Shown here one piece after another: positions 43,411-50,286 of a stretch of DNA of 64,000 bases. How positions within the stretch are numbered: the stretch's first letter is position 1; each line of letters begins with the position of its first letter. Source of the DNA: CAYWMD01 sp964458575 (GTDB lineage: Bacteria > Verrucomicrobiota > Verrucomicrobiia > Limisphaerales > JADLHS01); the NCBI GenBank assembly GCA_964458575.1, contig CAYWMD010000026.1, positions 23,719 to 87,718 of the forward strand, written 5' to 3'. The notes under the pieces were generated by a model. That model searched no databases and was not told the DNA's origin. It worked only from the letters and a program-made list of their open reading frames with translations. A program made the position numbers and the translations under genes.

Positions 43411-44838
43411 TCAACCCAACGCGGTTGGGCGGGCCTGGCCCAGTTCCGATATCAGGTCTTCCACGATCCAGTTGTTCCGGCGGCTTTGCAACGCATCCGC
43501 CGCCGCGCCGTGTTGCCAGACGGCGTAACGCAACGTCAGCCCGGCGTCCGCTTGCAACGCCGGTTGTGCCAGCAAACCGGCGATGAAACCGGCCAGCACA
43601 TCGCCGCTTCCGCCCTGCGCCAGCTGCGGGTTGCCCGACGGATTGACAAAAATTTCGCCCTCGCTCTGGCCGATGAGGGTTTGGTGACCTTTTAACACGA
43701 CCCAGCAATTGCCGAAGCGCTTCGAGATTTCCCGCAACGCGCGCGGCCGGTCGGCCTGGATGCGCTGCGCATCGGTCTTGAGCAGTCGCGCCGCTTCGCC
43801 TGGGTGTGGTGTGATGACCCGGAGCGCGTGTTTGGGTACGGGGTCCAACGGCAGCCAGTCCAGCGCGCTGGCGTCCACCACCACCGGCGCGAGCCAGTCC
43901 CGCCACAGTTTGCGCGCCATCAACTTCATGTCGTCGGGCAGGTTGGTCGCCGCCAGTCCGGGGCCGATCAATAACGCACTGAACGCGCCCGGCAGTTTGA
44001 TCGCCGCGTCCCATGGTTTGACCATGACCGCCTGGAGTTGCGCCGCGACGGCGTGGTAGGCGAGTTCGTGCGTGATGACGGTGACGAGTCCGGGCTGGGC
44101 GCGTTGCGCACCGCGCGCCGCCAGCACCGCCGCGCCGTGAAAACCCACGCTGCCGGCCAGAATGCCCAGGTGACCGAAGCTGCCCTTGTGACCGGCGGCC
44201 GGGCGGGTCGGTGGAAAACCGGCGAAATCTTCGGGCAAAGTCCAACTCAGTTCGCCCCGCAGCGGACCGGAAATCAAACCGACCTCATGCGCCACTTCCA
44301 GCCGCCCCACGAACGGCCAGGCCGCGGCGAGCAGCAGGCCGCGTTTGGGCGCTCCCACCGTCAATGTCACGGATGCCTCGATGGCCGCGCCGAAGGTTTC
44401 GCCGGTATCCGCGTTCAAACCGGAGGGCACATCCACCGCGAGCACGGGACGACGGCTCTGGTTGACGCGCGTGATGAATGAAATCCACGCCGCGTCCAAT
44501 GGCCGGTTCAAGCCGATGCCGAACAGCGCATCCACGATGAGCGCCGGGCCATGGCGCAATGCCGCCTCGAGTCGCGGCAAATCCGCTTCCGGCGCGGTGA
44601 CCTCCAGCAGGTCGACCTGGCGGTTCGCCAGATGTTCGCGCGCGGCGCGGGCGTCGTCGCCGTTGTGGCCCTTGCCGGCGAGGATCAGGATGCGGCTGCC
44701 GGGTCGCGTGAGTTGCAGCACCCGTTGCGCGAGGACGTAGCCCACGCGCCGGATGACTTCGGTTTCGGTTTGGCCGGCAGCCCAGGTGGCTTGTTCCCAC
44801 TCGCGCATCTGGGCGACCGTAATGACCGGCATTGACAT
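43411..44838 (-). CDS. nnr: Bifunctional NAD(P)H-hydrate epimerase / ADP-dependent (S)-NAD(P)H-hydrate dehydratase
   Basis: A 475-residue metabolite-repair enzyme. The N-terminal YjeF_N domain (about 1-215) carries ILAGKGHNGDDARA and VDALFGIGLNRPLD, and epimerises R-NAD(P)HX. The C-terminal YjeF_C/ribokinase-like domain (about 220-470) has HKGSFGHLGILAGS, VITPHPGEAARLL, and the ADP/catalytic loop NPQLAQGGSGDVLAG, and dehydrates the S form using ADP. Both domains look complete, as in E. coli NnrD (YjeF). The ATG at 44838 is followed by MPVITVAQMREWEQ, the usual start. It is convergent with the ldhA-type gene. Confidence 0.94.
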   Translation of the reverse strand: MSMPVITVAQMREWEQATWAAGQTETEVIRRVGYVLAQRVLQLTRPGSRILILAGKGHNGDDARAAREHLANRQVDLLEVTAPEADLPRLEAALRHGPALIVDALFGIGLNRPLDAAWISFITRVNQSRRPVLAVDVPSGLNADTGETFGAAIEASVTLTVGAPKRGLLLAAAWPFVGRLEVAHEVGLISGPLRGELSWTLPEDFAGFPPTRPAAGHKGSFGHLGILAGSVGFHGAAVLAARGAQRAQPGLVTVITHELAYHAVAAQLQAVMVKPWDAAIKLPGAFSALLIGPGLAATNLPDDMKLMARKLWRDWLAPVVVDASALDWLPLDPVPKHALRVITPHPGEAARLLKTDAQRIQADRPRALREISKRFGNCWVVLKGHQTLIGQSEGEIFVNPSGNPQLAQGGSGDVLAGFIAGLLAQPALQADAGLTLRYAVWQHGAAADALQSRRNNWIVEDLISELGQARPTALG

Positions 44839-45173
44839 GGCGGCAACTTACAAGGGGGCAGCACGGAATTCAAAGGGCAAAGCTCGAAGGAGTGTGAACC
44901 CTGAATCCTTACCGACCTGCATGAATCATGCACCGAACGGGTCAAACGCCCCGCGTTGCCGGAGCGCCGGTCTGTGGCGTCTGTGGCCGGCTTTGGGCGT
45001 CGTTCCGCAGTGGAGGGCGCTCTCATCTGCCGTAGCGGCGGCCATCCTGGCTGCCGTAGAGTGCGCGCGTCCCGCCGCACGGACCCACGAGCAAATGTCC
45101 AAACGATTCCAAAACGCACGCTCGCGGTTGGTGAATTCGCGTGGTCCTTGCCACCGGCGGGACGCCCGCGCCT
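44839..45173. other. Intergenic region with GC-rich repeat words; no gene seen
   Basis: Between two minus-strand genes. The words CGTAGCGGCGGCCATCCTGG and CTGCCGTAGAG recur in related form at 63812-63850 (TAGCGGCGGGCCTCTGGCCT, GCTGTAGAGC), so a dispersed repeat is present around 45035-45065. Later, CCGGCGGGACGCCCGCGCC is another common repeat word. No convincing coding frame, RNA gene or promoter was found. Confidence 0.5.
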
Positions 45174-47132
45174 CTAACGCTTCACGAGCGTTCGCGGCGC
45201 CACCAGCGCTTCAAGCTGCTCGATGTCGAACATTTCCAACAAACCGAAACAAAACAGCTCGGGCTTCTGATCCACGCTCCAGTTCTTCTCGATGATCTCC
45301 TTCAAGCTGCCGGGCGCGCCTTGCAGTTCAAGCCGATCAATGTCATCTGGTGCCAGTCCGGCGGCCACCAGCGCAATCAAACTGTTGCGCGAACCGAGCG
45401 CGACCACGCTCACGGGCTCGCTCGCATGATCGGCCCTGGCCCGGCGGGCGACCGCGTTCAACTGGCTCGCCTGGATTCCCAGCGGCCGTTCACCCACCGC
45501 ACCGATCAACAGCGCGTAACGCACGTCATACCGGGCCAGCTTGGCTTCGCCGAAATAAAACAAATCCACCGCCAGCACCCGTTGGCCCGCGGCGAGCTGG
45601 CGTTCGATCTCCGCGGCGGCATTTTTCCGGCCGTCGTCCGCGATGATGATCGTTGTGCCTTTGGCGGGACCGCGCGACAACTCCACGACCGGCACGGTCC
45701 ATTCGCCGCCCAATCTCAATTGCCTCAGCGCGACCTTCAATCCGCCCGCGTCCTCGCTGCCGACCTGCCGCGCGGTCACGTCGTAGTCCGCGGCATGCAC
45801 CACCGCGCGGAGCTTTTCGCGCTTGAAACCCTGCCATTCGGCCAGGGCCCGTTTGCCCGACGGGATTTTTTTGCTGCGCGGCAGCTTCGCGCTCAGCTTC
45901 AAAGCGAGCGAGTGAAAATCGGCATTGTCCGGCGGCAATTCCACCCGCAGTTGATCGGCGGATTTGATCTCGGCTTCGCTGGGAATTTCCGTCGCGTCGA
46001 ACTGCTTGTCGCCGGCGTAAAAAAAGTCCCCCAGCATTCGGTAAAACACCTCGCGATTTTCGCGGTCAAAATTATGCGTGCCCGGTTCGAAGTTGATGTG
46101 ACTGCGCAGATTGTCCGTCCGGCCGAACAACGTGAAGATCGGCTGGGCGGCGTTCATCAACGGCGGCAACGCGTGGTCGGCGGCGAAACAGCAATCGTCC
46201 TTGGCATTGTAAGTGAGCAGCGTCGGCCGCGGCGCGCGCATCGCCGTGAAGTGCGTGTAATCCACCACCGTGGCCATGTCACACGGATGCTGCTCGGAAT
46301 CGCCCAGGTCGCTGCCATGATGGATGCGCGTGATGAAACCCGAATAACCCGCCACGGGATCCGCCAGCGTCACGCGCGGATCGAGTGCGCTGAGGAAAAT
46401 TGTCTGCCAGCCGCCGCCGGACAGGCCCGTCACCGCGACGCGCTTGCGGTCAGCGTGGTCCAGGGACACCAACACGTCCAGCCCGCGTTGCATGGCCAGG
46501 TAAAACGGCGCCAGCCCGCTCGTGCCGCACAGATCGAGCTGGTTCATGAACGCGTGCTTGTAATTCGGCCCGTTGAGCTGGCCCATGCCCAGCCATTCCG
46601 GACTGAGCGCCAGCATCCCGCGCTTGGCGAGATTGATGCAGCGGATTTGTTTGTTCAGCACCGCCTTGCCTGCCGCCTCGTGGCCGTTCAGGTTCAACAC
46701 CACCGGCACCCGGCCGGATAATTTGTCCGGCTCGTACAACAGCGCCGGAATCCACAGCCCCGGCAACGCCTCGTAACGCAATTTCCGGATGCGATAACCC
46801 GGCCCGCCCGCGATGGTTTCGAGCCACTCGACTTTTCCTTTCGCATTCCGCCACCGCACCGCCTCGCCGCGGAACACGACGCGTTCGAGCGTTTCGCGCC
46901 GCAGCCGTTCCGCCGTGCGCCGCCATTCCTGCGCGCTCTTGACCTGCGGCATCGGCGGCACGCGACGTTCCGCAAACGCCTGCACGTCGGTTTCTGTTTG
47001 CGATTGGCCGATGATGGGCCGGCTCAACCAGGCCGATACTGGCTCCGCCGCCGGCAGCCACGCCGCCAGGCCGATGACACCGAAACCCCAGAGCCATCTG
47101 CGGACCCGCAGGGATGGTTGGCGGCTGGACAT
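45174..47132 (-). CDS. Secreted alpha/beta hydrolase (acetyl xylan esterase-like)
   Basis: A 652-residue protein from ATG 47132 (MSSRQPSLRVRRWLWGFG); the frame upstream of it crosses repeats. A signal peptide/TM segment covers about 12-28 (WLWGFGVIGLAAWLPAA). The alpha/beta-hydrolase core (about 110-420) has the nucleophile elbow GLSGGGW and a likely catalytic His in GTHNFDREN; VPVVLNLNGHEA is the oxyanion strand. The combination resembles the acetyl-xylan-esterase (AXE1)/abhydrolase_7 group, which removes acyl groups from plant polysaccharides. The C-terminal ~200 residues form a second beta/alpha region without an obvious catalytic triad (KGTTIIIADDGRKN). The gene may work with the GH127 and GH29-like enzymes. 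Confidence 0.82.
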   Translation of the reverse strand: MSSRQPSLRVRRWLWGFGVIGLAAWLPAAEPVSAWLSRPIIGQSQTETDVQAFAERRVPPMPQVKSAQEWRRTAERLRRETLERVVFRGEAVRWRNAKGKVEWLETIAGGPGYRIRKLRYEALPGLWIPALLYEPDKLSGRVPVVLNLNGHEAAGKAVLNKQIRCINLAKRGMLALSPEWLGMGQLNGPNYKHAFMNQLDLCGTSGLAPFYLAMQRGLDVLVSLDHADRKRVAVTGLSGGGWQTIFLSALDPRVTLADPVAGYSGFITRIHHGSDLGDSEQHPCDMATVVDYTHFTAMRAPRPTLLTYNAKDDCCFAADHALPPLMNAAQPIFTLFGRTDNLRSHINFEPGTHNFDRENREVFYRMLGDFFYAGDKQFDATEIPSEAEIKSADQLRVELPPDNADFHSLALKLSAKLPRSKKIPSGKRALAEWQGFKREKLRAVVHAADYDVTARQVGSEDAGGLKVALRQLRLGGEWTVPVVELSRGPAKGTTIIIADDGRKNAAAEIERQLAAGQRVLAVDLFYFGEAKLARYDVRYALLIGAVGERPLGIQASQLNAVARRARADHASEPVSVVALGSRNSLIALVAAGLAPDDIDRLELQGAPGSLKEIIEKNWSVDQKPELFCFGLLEMFDIEQLEALVAPRTLVKR

Positions 47133-47503
47133 TGCGCAGCCGCGAAAGAGCACAGGACGCGCAGGGCGGTCCAGCCGCAACCAAAACGGAGCGCGAGTTG
47201 TCCTAACTCGCAGCGCACTGGCCGCGGGAAGACGGTTGGGAGAATTGGCACTGGGTTCGCCGTTGTGGCGGCGGCGGCTTTTGAGCCGCTTGTGCCTTCT
47301 TGCGGCAATTTCAAGTGCGGAATCTGCGGTCATATATCAACTGGATGGCTGGACTAAACCAAAAGGATTGCGGGTTAGACAGTCATTTCTGAACGCTTCC
47401 ACAGGCGCAAACCGGGAAGACGGAGTCCGTCATCGTCCGCTGAAAGTGGGCTTGCTCCGTGGAGTCTGTTCTTATACTCCATCGGGCTACTTCACTCTCA
47501 GCT
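47133..47503. other. Upstream region of the hydrolase; one hairpin repeat, no gene seen
   Basis: It includes GCGAGTT-GTCCT-AACTCGC (47193-47211), a 7-bp stem with a 5-nt loop that belongs to another dispersed word family. The frames over this stretch are compositionally unlike genes. No clear promoter was found for the minus-strand hydrolase. Confidence 0.5.
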
Positions 47504-47561
47504 TTACAGGTTTCAGGTTTCAGGTCTCAGGTTTCAGGTTTCAAATTTCAAGGCTCGGTGT

Positions 47562-47710
47562 TGGATGTTGGATGTTTCCCCTCCCGTCGCCTCCCATTAT
47601 TTTGGCCCCATGATTCTGCCCTCGTCCGCCGGAAATTAAGGCAAAATCATTCCTGTCAAAATCATGTTGAGTGACCACGAAAGACACGAAGCACACGAAA
47701 AACAAAACCC
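47562..47710. repeat. 149-bp direct repeat, copy 1
   Basis: Matches 47812-47960 at a fixed offset of 250 bp with two mismatches by eye (47605 and 47704). It spans a TGTTGGA ladder, CCCCTCCCGTCGCCTCCC, a unique part with GGAAATTAAGGCAAAATC and the CACGAAA words. A fragment of the unique part (TTTTGCCCCCATGATTCTGC) recurs at about 60969-60988. Confidence 0.92.
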
Positions 47711-47811
47711 TCGAAATTTCAAAGCTCGGTGTTGGATGTTGGATATTCGATGTTCCCCTCACCCACTCACCGACTTACCGGCTCACCCCTTTCCCCGTCT
47801 TCCGCCCCCGC

Positions 47812-47960
47812 TGGATGTTGGATGTTTCCCCTCCCGTCGCCTCCCATTATTTTGCCCCCATGATTCTGCCCTCGTCCGCCGGAAATTAAGGCAAAATCAT
47901 TCCTGTCAAAATCATGTTGAGTGACCACGAAAGACACGAAGCACACGAAAAACCAAACCC
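47812..47960. repeat. 149-bp direct repeat, copy 2
   Basis: Second copy of 47562-47710. The 101 bp between the copies hold the end of one heptad cluster and a CACTCACC ladder, so the duplicated unit is 250 bp long. Confidence 0.92.
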
Positions 47961-48342
47961 TTCAAAGTCCAAGGTTCGATGTTCGATGTTCAGTGTTGAA
48001 TGTTGAATGTTCCCCTCACTCACCCACCCACCCACCCACCGACTCACCCACTCACCGACCTGCCCTTCCTCCCGTGCGGCTCCACGCTCCGCGCTTTCCG
48101 CTTCGCGCTTTGCGACAACTTCCGTCCTCCGTCCTCTGGCCTCTGAGCTCCGCCTTTCCCCGGTTCGATGTTGAGCGTTGGTTGTTCGATATGTTTCCTT
48201 AAAATATTTCGAGCCTCCCCCCGTAGATGTCCGACCCTCCCTGCCAGAATCGGCCCATGAATATTTCGATCATTGTTAGTCCGATAACCCGTCGGCCCGC
48301 GATGCCTCGTCGCTTGGGAACGTAACCACTACCACCCTCACT

Positions 48343-48753
48343 ATGCACGACGAACAAACCATCCAGCGCTTCATCGAACTGCGCGCCAGCGGCTGGACCT
48401 ATGCGCGCCTCGGTGCCGAACTCAACGTCTCCAAACCGACCCTCATCGCTTGGAGTCGCAAACACCAGTTCCAGATCCTCAACCTCAAGGCCATCGAACT
48501 GGAGGCCCTCTCGGAAAAATGGCTCGCCTCCGTCACCGACCGCGTCAACGCGCTCGGCGAACAACTCCGGCGCGTCGAAGGCGAGATCGCCAAACGCGAC
48601 CCGGCCGACCTGACCACGGCCCAACTTTTCGTCTTGGCCCGCCACCTCCGCCACCAGATCGAACAGGCCACTGGCACGGTCAGATTCACCCACCCGGTCT
48701 CCGAAATCCCCGCCGACGAATTCCATGAACAAGTCCAGGATTGGCACGCTTAA
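48343..48753 (+). CDS. Small helix-turn-helix protein of unknown function in repeat island
   Basis: A 136-residue protein beginning MHDEQTIQRFIELRASGW. Residues ~8-42 form a probable helix-turn-helix (FIELRASGWTYARLGAELNVSKPTLIAW in the order of a recognition fold, key G17 W18, S30, W37). The rest is predicted helical and charged, with a coiled coil at ~60-110. The layout is like phage terminase small-subunit/gpP or transposon-encoded HTH proteins, but there is no specific match. It stands alone, with no operon, inside a region full of heptad repeats, and is 437 bp from another unrecognised ORF in the same direction. The start ATG has no ribosome site. Codon use is consistent with coding (GC-rich third positions). 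Confidence 0.65.
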   Translation: MHDEQTIQRFIELRASGWTYARLGAELNVSKPTLIAWSRKHQFQILNLKAIELEALSEKWLASVTDRVNALGEQLRRVEGEIAKRDPADLTTAQLFVLARHLRHQIEQATGTVRFTHPVSEIPADEFHEQVQDWHA

Positions 48754-48903
48754 ATTGAATCTTGCTCTTAATCATGTTCTTAATCCGGGTGAGGACACAA
48801 ACCGTCAAAACGTAAATTCGGTAAAGAAAAGGTAAACAAATGGTAAAGTTTTTCGCATTGGTAGGGCGCGTCACTCCGTGCGCGCCGCCAGGTATCGGCC
48901 GCC
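48754..48903. other. Intergenic spacer after HTH gene; AT-richer, no gene seen
   Basis: It contains short words such as TTGCTCTTAATCATGTTCTTAATC (two TCTTAATC copies) and GGTAAAGAAAAGGTAAACAAATGGTAAAG, read here as three GGTAAA steps, another 9-12 nt ladder. No gene or terminator was found. Confidence 0.45.
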
Positions 48904-48989
48904 GCGCTGCGCCGTCCTCGAAACTGCGGGCGGCACCCGGTGGGGCGAGCGTCCCCGCGAGCCGCCCCTTCCCGCTCTGCGCCATGCGC
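48904..48989. repeat. 86-bp direct repeat, copy 1 (left of the 217-residue ORF)
   Basis: From GCGCTGCGCCGTCCTCGAA to GCGCCATGCGC. It matches 49852-49937 with 2 mismatches and no gaps by eye. It contains the GGTGGGGCGAGCGTC word and is followed directly by the TTTCAGG/TCTCAGG ladder, as is copy 2. Confidence 0.93.
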
Positions 48990-49195
48990 AGGTCTCAGGT
49001 CTCAGGTCTCCGGTCTCGCTCCGTCCTCCGTCCTCTGCCTTCGGTCCTCCGGTCTCCGGTTTCAGGTTTCAGGTCTCAGGTTTCAGGTCTCAGGTTTCAG
49101 GTCTCAGGTCTCCGGTCTCAGGTTTCAGGTTTCAAATTTCCAGGCTCGGTGTTGGAGGTTGGCTGTTGAAAGTTGAATGTTGAAAGTTGAATGTT
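48990..49195. repeat. TCTCAGG/TTTCAGG ladder followed by TGTTGAA ladder
   Basis: Heptads run from 48991 to about 49135 with variants (TCTCAGG, TCTCCGG, TTTCAGG) and a short CCGTCCTC ladder. Then comes the linker AAATTTCCAGGCTCGGTG, then TGTTGGA/TGTTGAA words (49149-49195), the last of which reach the start codon of the 217-residue ORF. Word order is the same as at 47504-47576. Confidence 0.9.
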
Positions 49196-49844
49196 CGCCC
49201 CGCTCCCCATGCCCACCCGCCGCCCCTTTCGCCGCGCCAAAGCCGCCCGCAGCCCGACGCGCCGCCATTGGCGCTCGTTGAATCGTTCCCCTGTCCGACG
49301 CCTGCCGGGCTATGAGCCCGGACCGGACTACGTCGCGCAAGCCCTCGTCGCCTTCCGCCGCGCCATCCGCGCCCACCGACGCCTCGCCCGCTTGGCCCCG
49401 CACATCTTCGACTCCGCCGTGGTGGAACAGGAACGACGCGACCGCGAGGCGCAACGGCGTTGGATGGAGAGTTGGGAACCTGCCTTCGAAAAGATTTACG
49501 GCCCGTCGTCCGCCGCCGAACGTGAGGCCGAACGGCAGGCGGAGGCAATGGCCCAGCGACCGCCAAAACTTCATCCGCGCACCGAACGCGCCATGGAACG
49601 CGAACTGGCCCGGTGGGAATTGTGGTTTGGCGCGGCACAACTTGCCCTCCGCCGCCACCGGCAATGCCGGCCTCACGCCCTCATCCCCCTCCACCAGATC
49701 GCGAGCCTCTTGGACATCGCCGCCACGCTCGGTCGCCTGGCCTGCGGCCTCGATCCCTCGCTTAACGCTTTGCGCGATACCCCATGCGATCAGACCACCC
49801 AGTTTGCCGCCGACCTCAAACGCGCCTACGGCAACGGCAGGTAG
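49191..49844 (+). CDS. Basic helical protein of unknown function in repeat island
   Basis: A 217-residue protein from ATG 49191, or ATG 49209 (MPTRRPFRR), which is just beyond the repeat. The N-terminal ~40 residues are very Arg-rich (RRPFRRAKAARSPTRRHWR). Then it is mostly alpha-helical with Arg/Glu-rich heptads (VVEQERRDREAQRRWMESW) and a Trp-containing centre. I know no family. It is bracketed by the 86-bp direct repeats (48904-48989 and 49852-49937), whose right copy begins 8 bp after its stop. It may pair with the HTH protein upstream as a small mobile unit. The frame is open over 650 bp with strong third-position GC bias, but translation is unproven. Confidence 0.55.
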   Translation: MFAPLPMPTRRPFRRAKAARSPTRRHWRSLNRSPVRRLPGYEPGPDYVAQALVAFRRAIRAHRRLARLAPHIFDSAVVEQERRDREAQRRWMESWEPAFEKIYGPSSAAEREAERQAEAMAQRPPKLHPRTERAMERELARWELWFGAAQLALRRHRQCRPHALIPLHQIASLLDIAATLGRLACGLDPSLNALRDTPCDQTTQFAADLKRAYGNGR

Positions 49845-49851
49845 CAACCGC

Positions 49852-49937
49852 GCGCTGCGCCGTCCTCGAACCTGCGGGCGGCACCCGGTGGGGCGAGCGT
49901 CCCCGCGAGCCGCCGCTTCCCGCTCTGCGCCATGCGC
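49852..49937. repeat. 86-bp direct repeat, copy 2 (right of the 217-residue ORF)
   Basis: Second copy of 48904-48989, spacing 948 bp. It is followed by GCCTCTTTGCCGCATTTCAG and the TTTCAGG ladder. Confidence 0.93.
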
Positions 49938-49954
49938 TTTGCCTCTTTGCCGCA

Positions 49955-50050
49955 TTTCAGCTTTTCAGGTTTCAGGTCTCAGGTCTCAGGTCTCAGGTTT
50001 CAGGTCTCAGGTCTCAGGTCTCAGGTTTCAGGTTTCAGGTTTCAGGTCTC
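49955..50050. repeat. TTTCAGG/TCTCAGG heptad ladder
   Basis: About twelve heptads with two alternating variants in blocks (T or C at position 2), in the plus-strand orientation as in the other three ladders. Confidence 0.92.
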
Positions 50051-50055
50051 GCTCC

Positions 50056-50124
50056 GACCCACCCACTTACCGACCCACCCACTTACCGACCCACCCACTT
50101 ACCGACCCACCCACTTACCGACCC
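50056..50124. repeat. 16-bp minisatellite (GACCCACCCACTTACC) running into the gap
   Basis: Four exact copies of the 16-nt unit (50056-50119) plus five bases, cut by the N run. The sequence after the gap (ACCCACTTACCCACC) continues the pattern, so the gap lies inside the repeat. Confidence 0.95.
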
Positions 50125-50224
50125 NNNNNNNNNNNNNNNNNNNNNNNNNNNNNNNNNNNNNNNNNNNNNNNNNNNNNNNNNNNNNNNNNNNNNNNNNNNN
50201 NNNNNNNNNNNNNNNNNNNNNNNN
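50125..50224. other. Scaffold gap of exactly 100 N
   Basis: A run of exactly 100 N, usually a placeholder for a gap of unknown size. Frames drawn across it are meaningless. Confidence 0.99.
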
Positions 50225-50286
50225 ACCCACTTACCCACCGCCCTCCGCGCTCCATGCTCTTTGCTTTTGGTCTTTTCTGAAGAGGC

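Larger units (their letters stand above)
47504..48200. repeat. Composite cluster of degenerate heptad repeats
   Basis: The order along the plus strand is: TTTCAGG/TCTCAGG ladder (47504-47545), linker AAATTTCAAGGCTCGGTG, TGTTGGA ladder (47557-47576), CCCCTCCC, a unique part, CACGAAA words (47673-47705), linker TCGAAATTTCAAAGCTCGGTG, TGTTGGA ladder (47727-47755), CACTCACCGA words. The second half starts the series again: TGTTGGA (47811), CACGAAA (47923), CAAAGTCC, TGTTGAA (47975-48011), CACCCACC words, CCGTCCTC words (48120-48150), TGTTGAG (48160-48196). No coding capacity. Confidence 0.88.

Noticed and set aside
47664..47924. Open frame of 86 codons across the 149-bp repeats
   Set aside because: It is formed wholly from repeat words, and the translation has no gene-like features.
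48840..49183. Several overlapping open frames rich in QVSG / RSQVSG peptides
   Set aside because: Artefact of the TCTCAGG/TTTCAGG ladder, which lacks stop codons in several frames.
49955..50124. Possible CRISPR array (regular repeats)
   Set aside because: The period is 7 or 16 nt with no unique spacers of 25-40 nt, and there are no cas genes.
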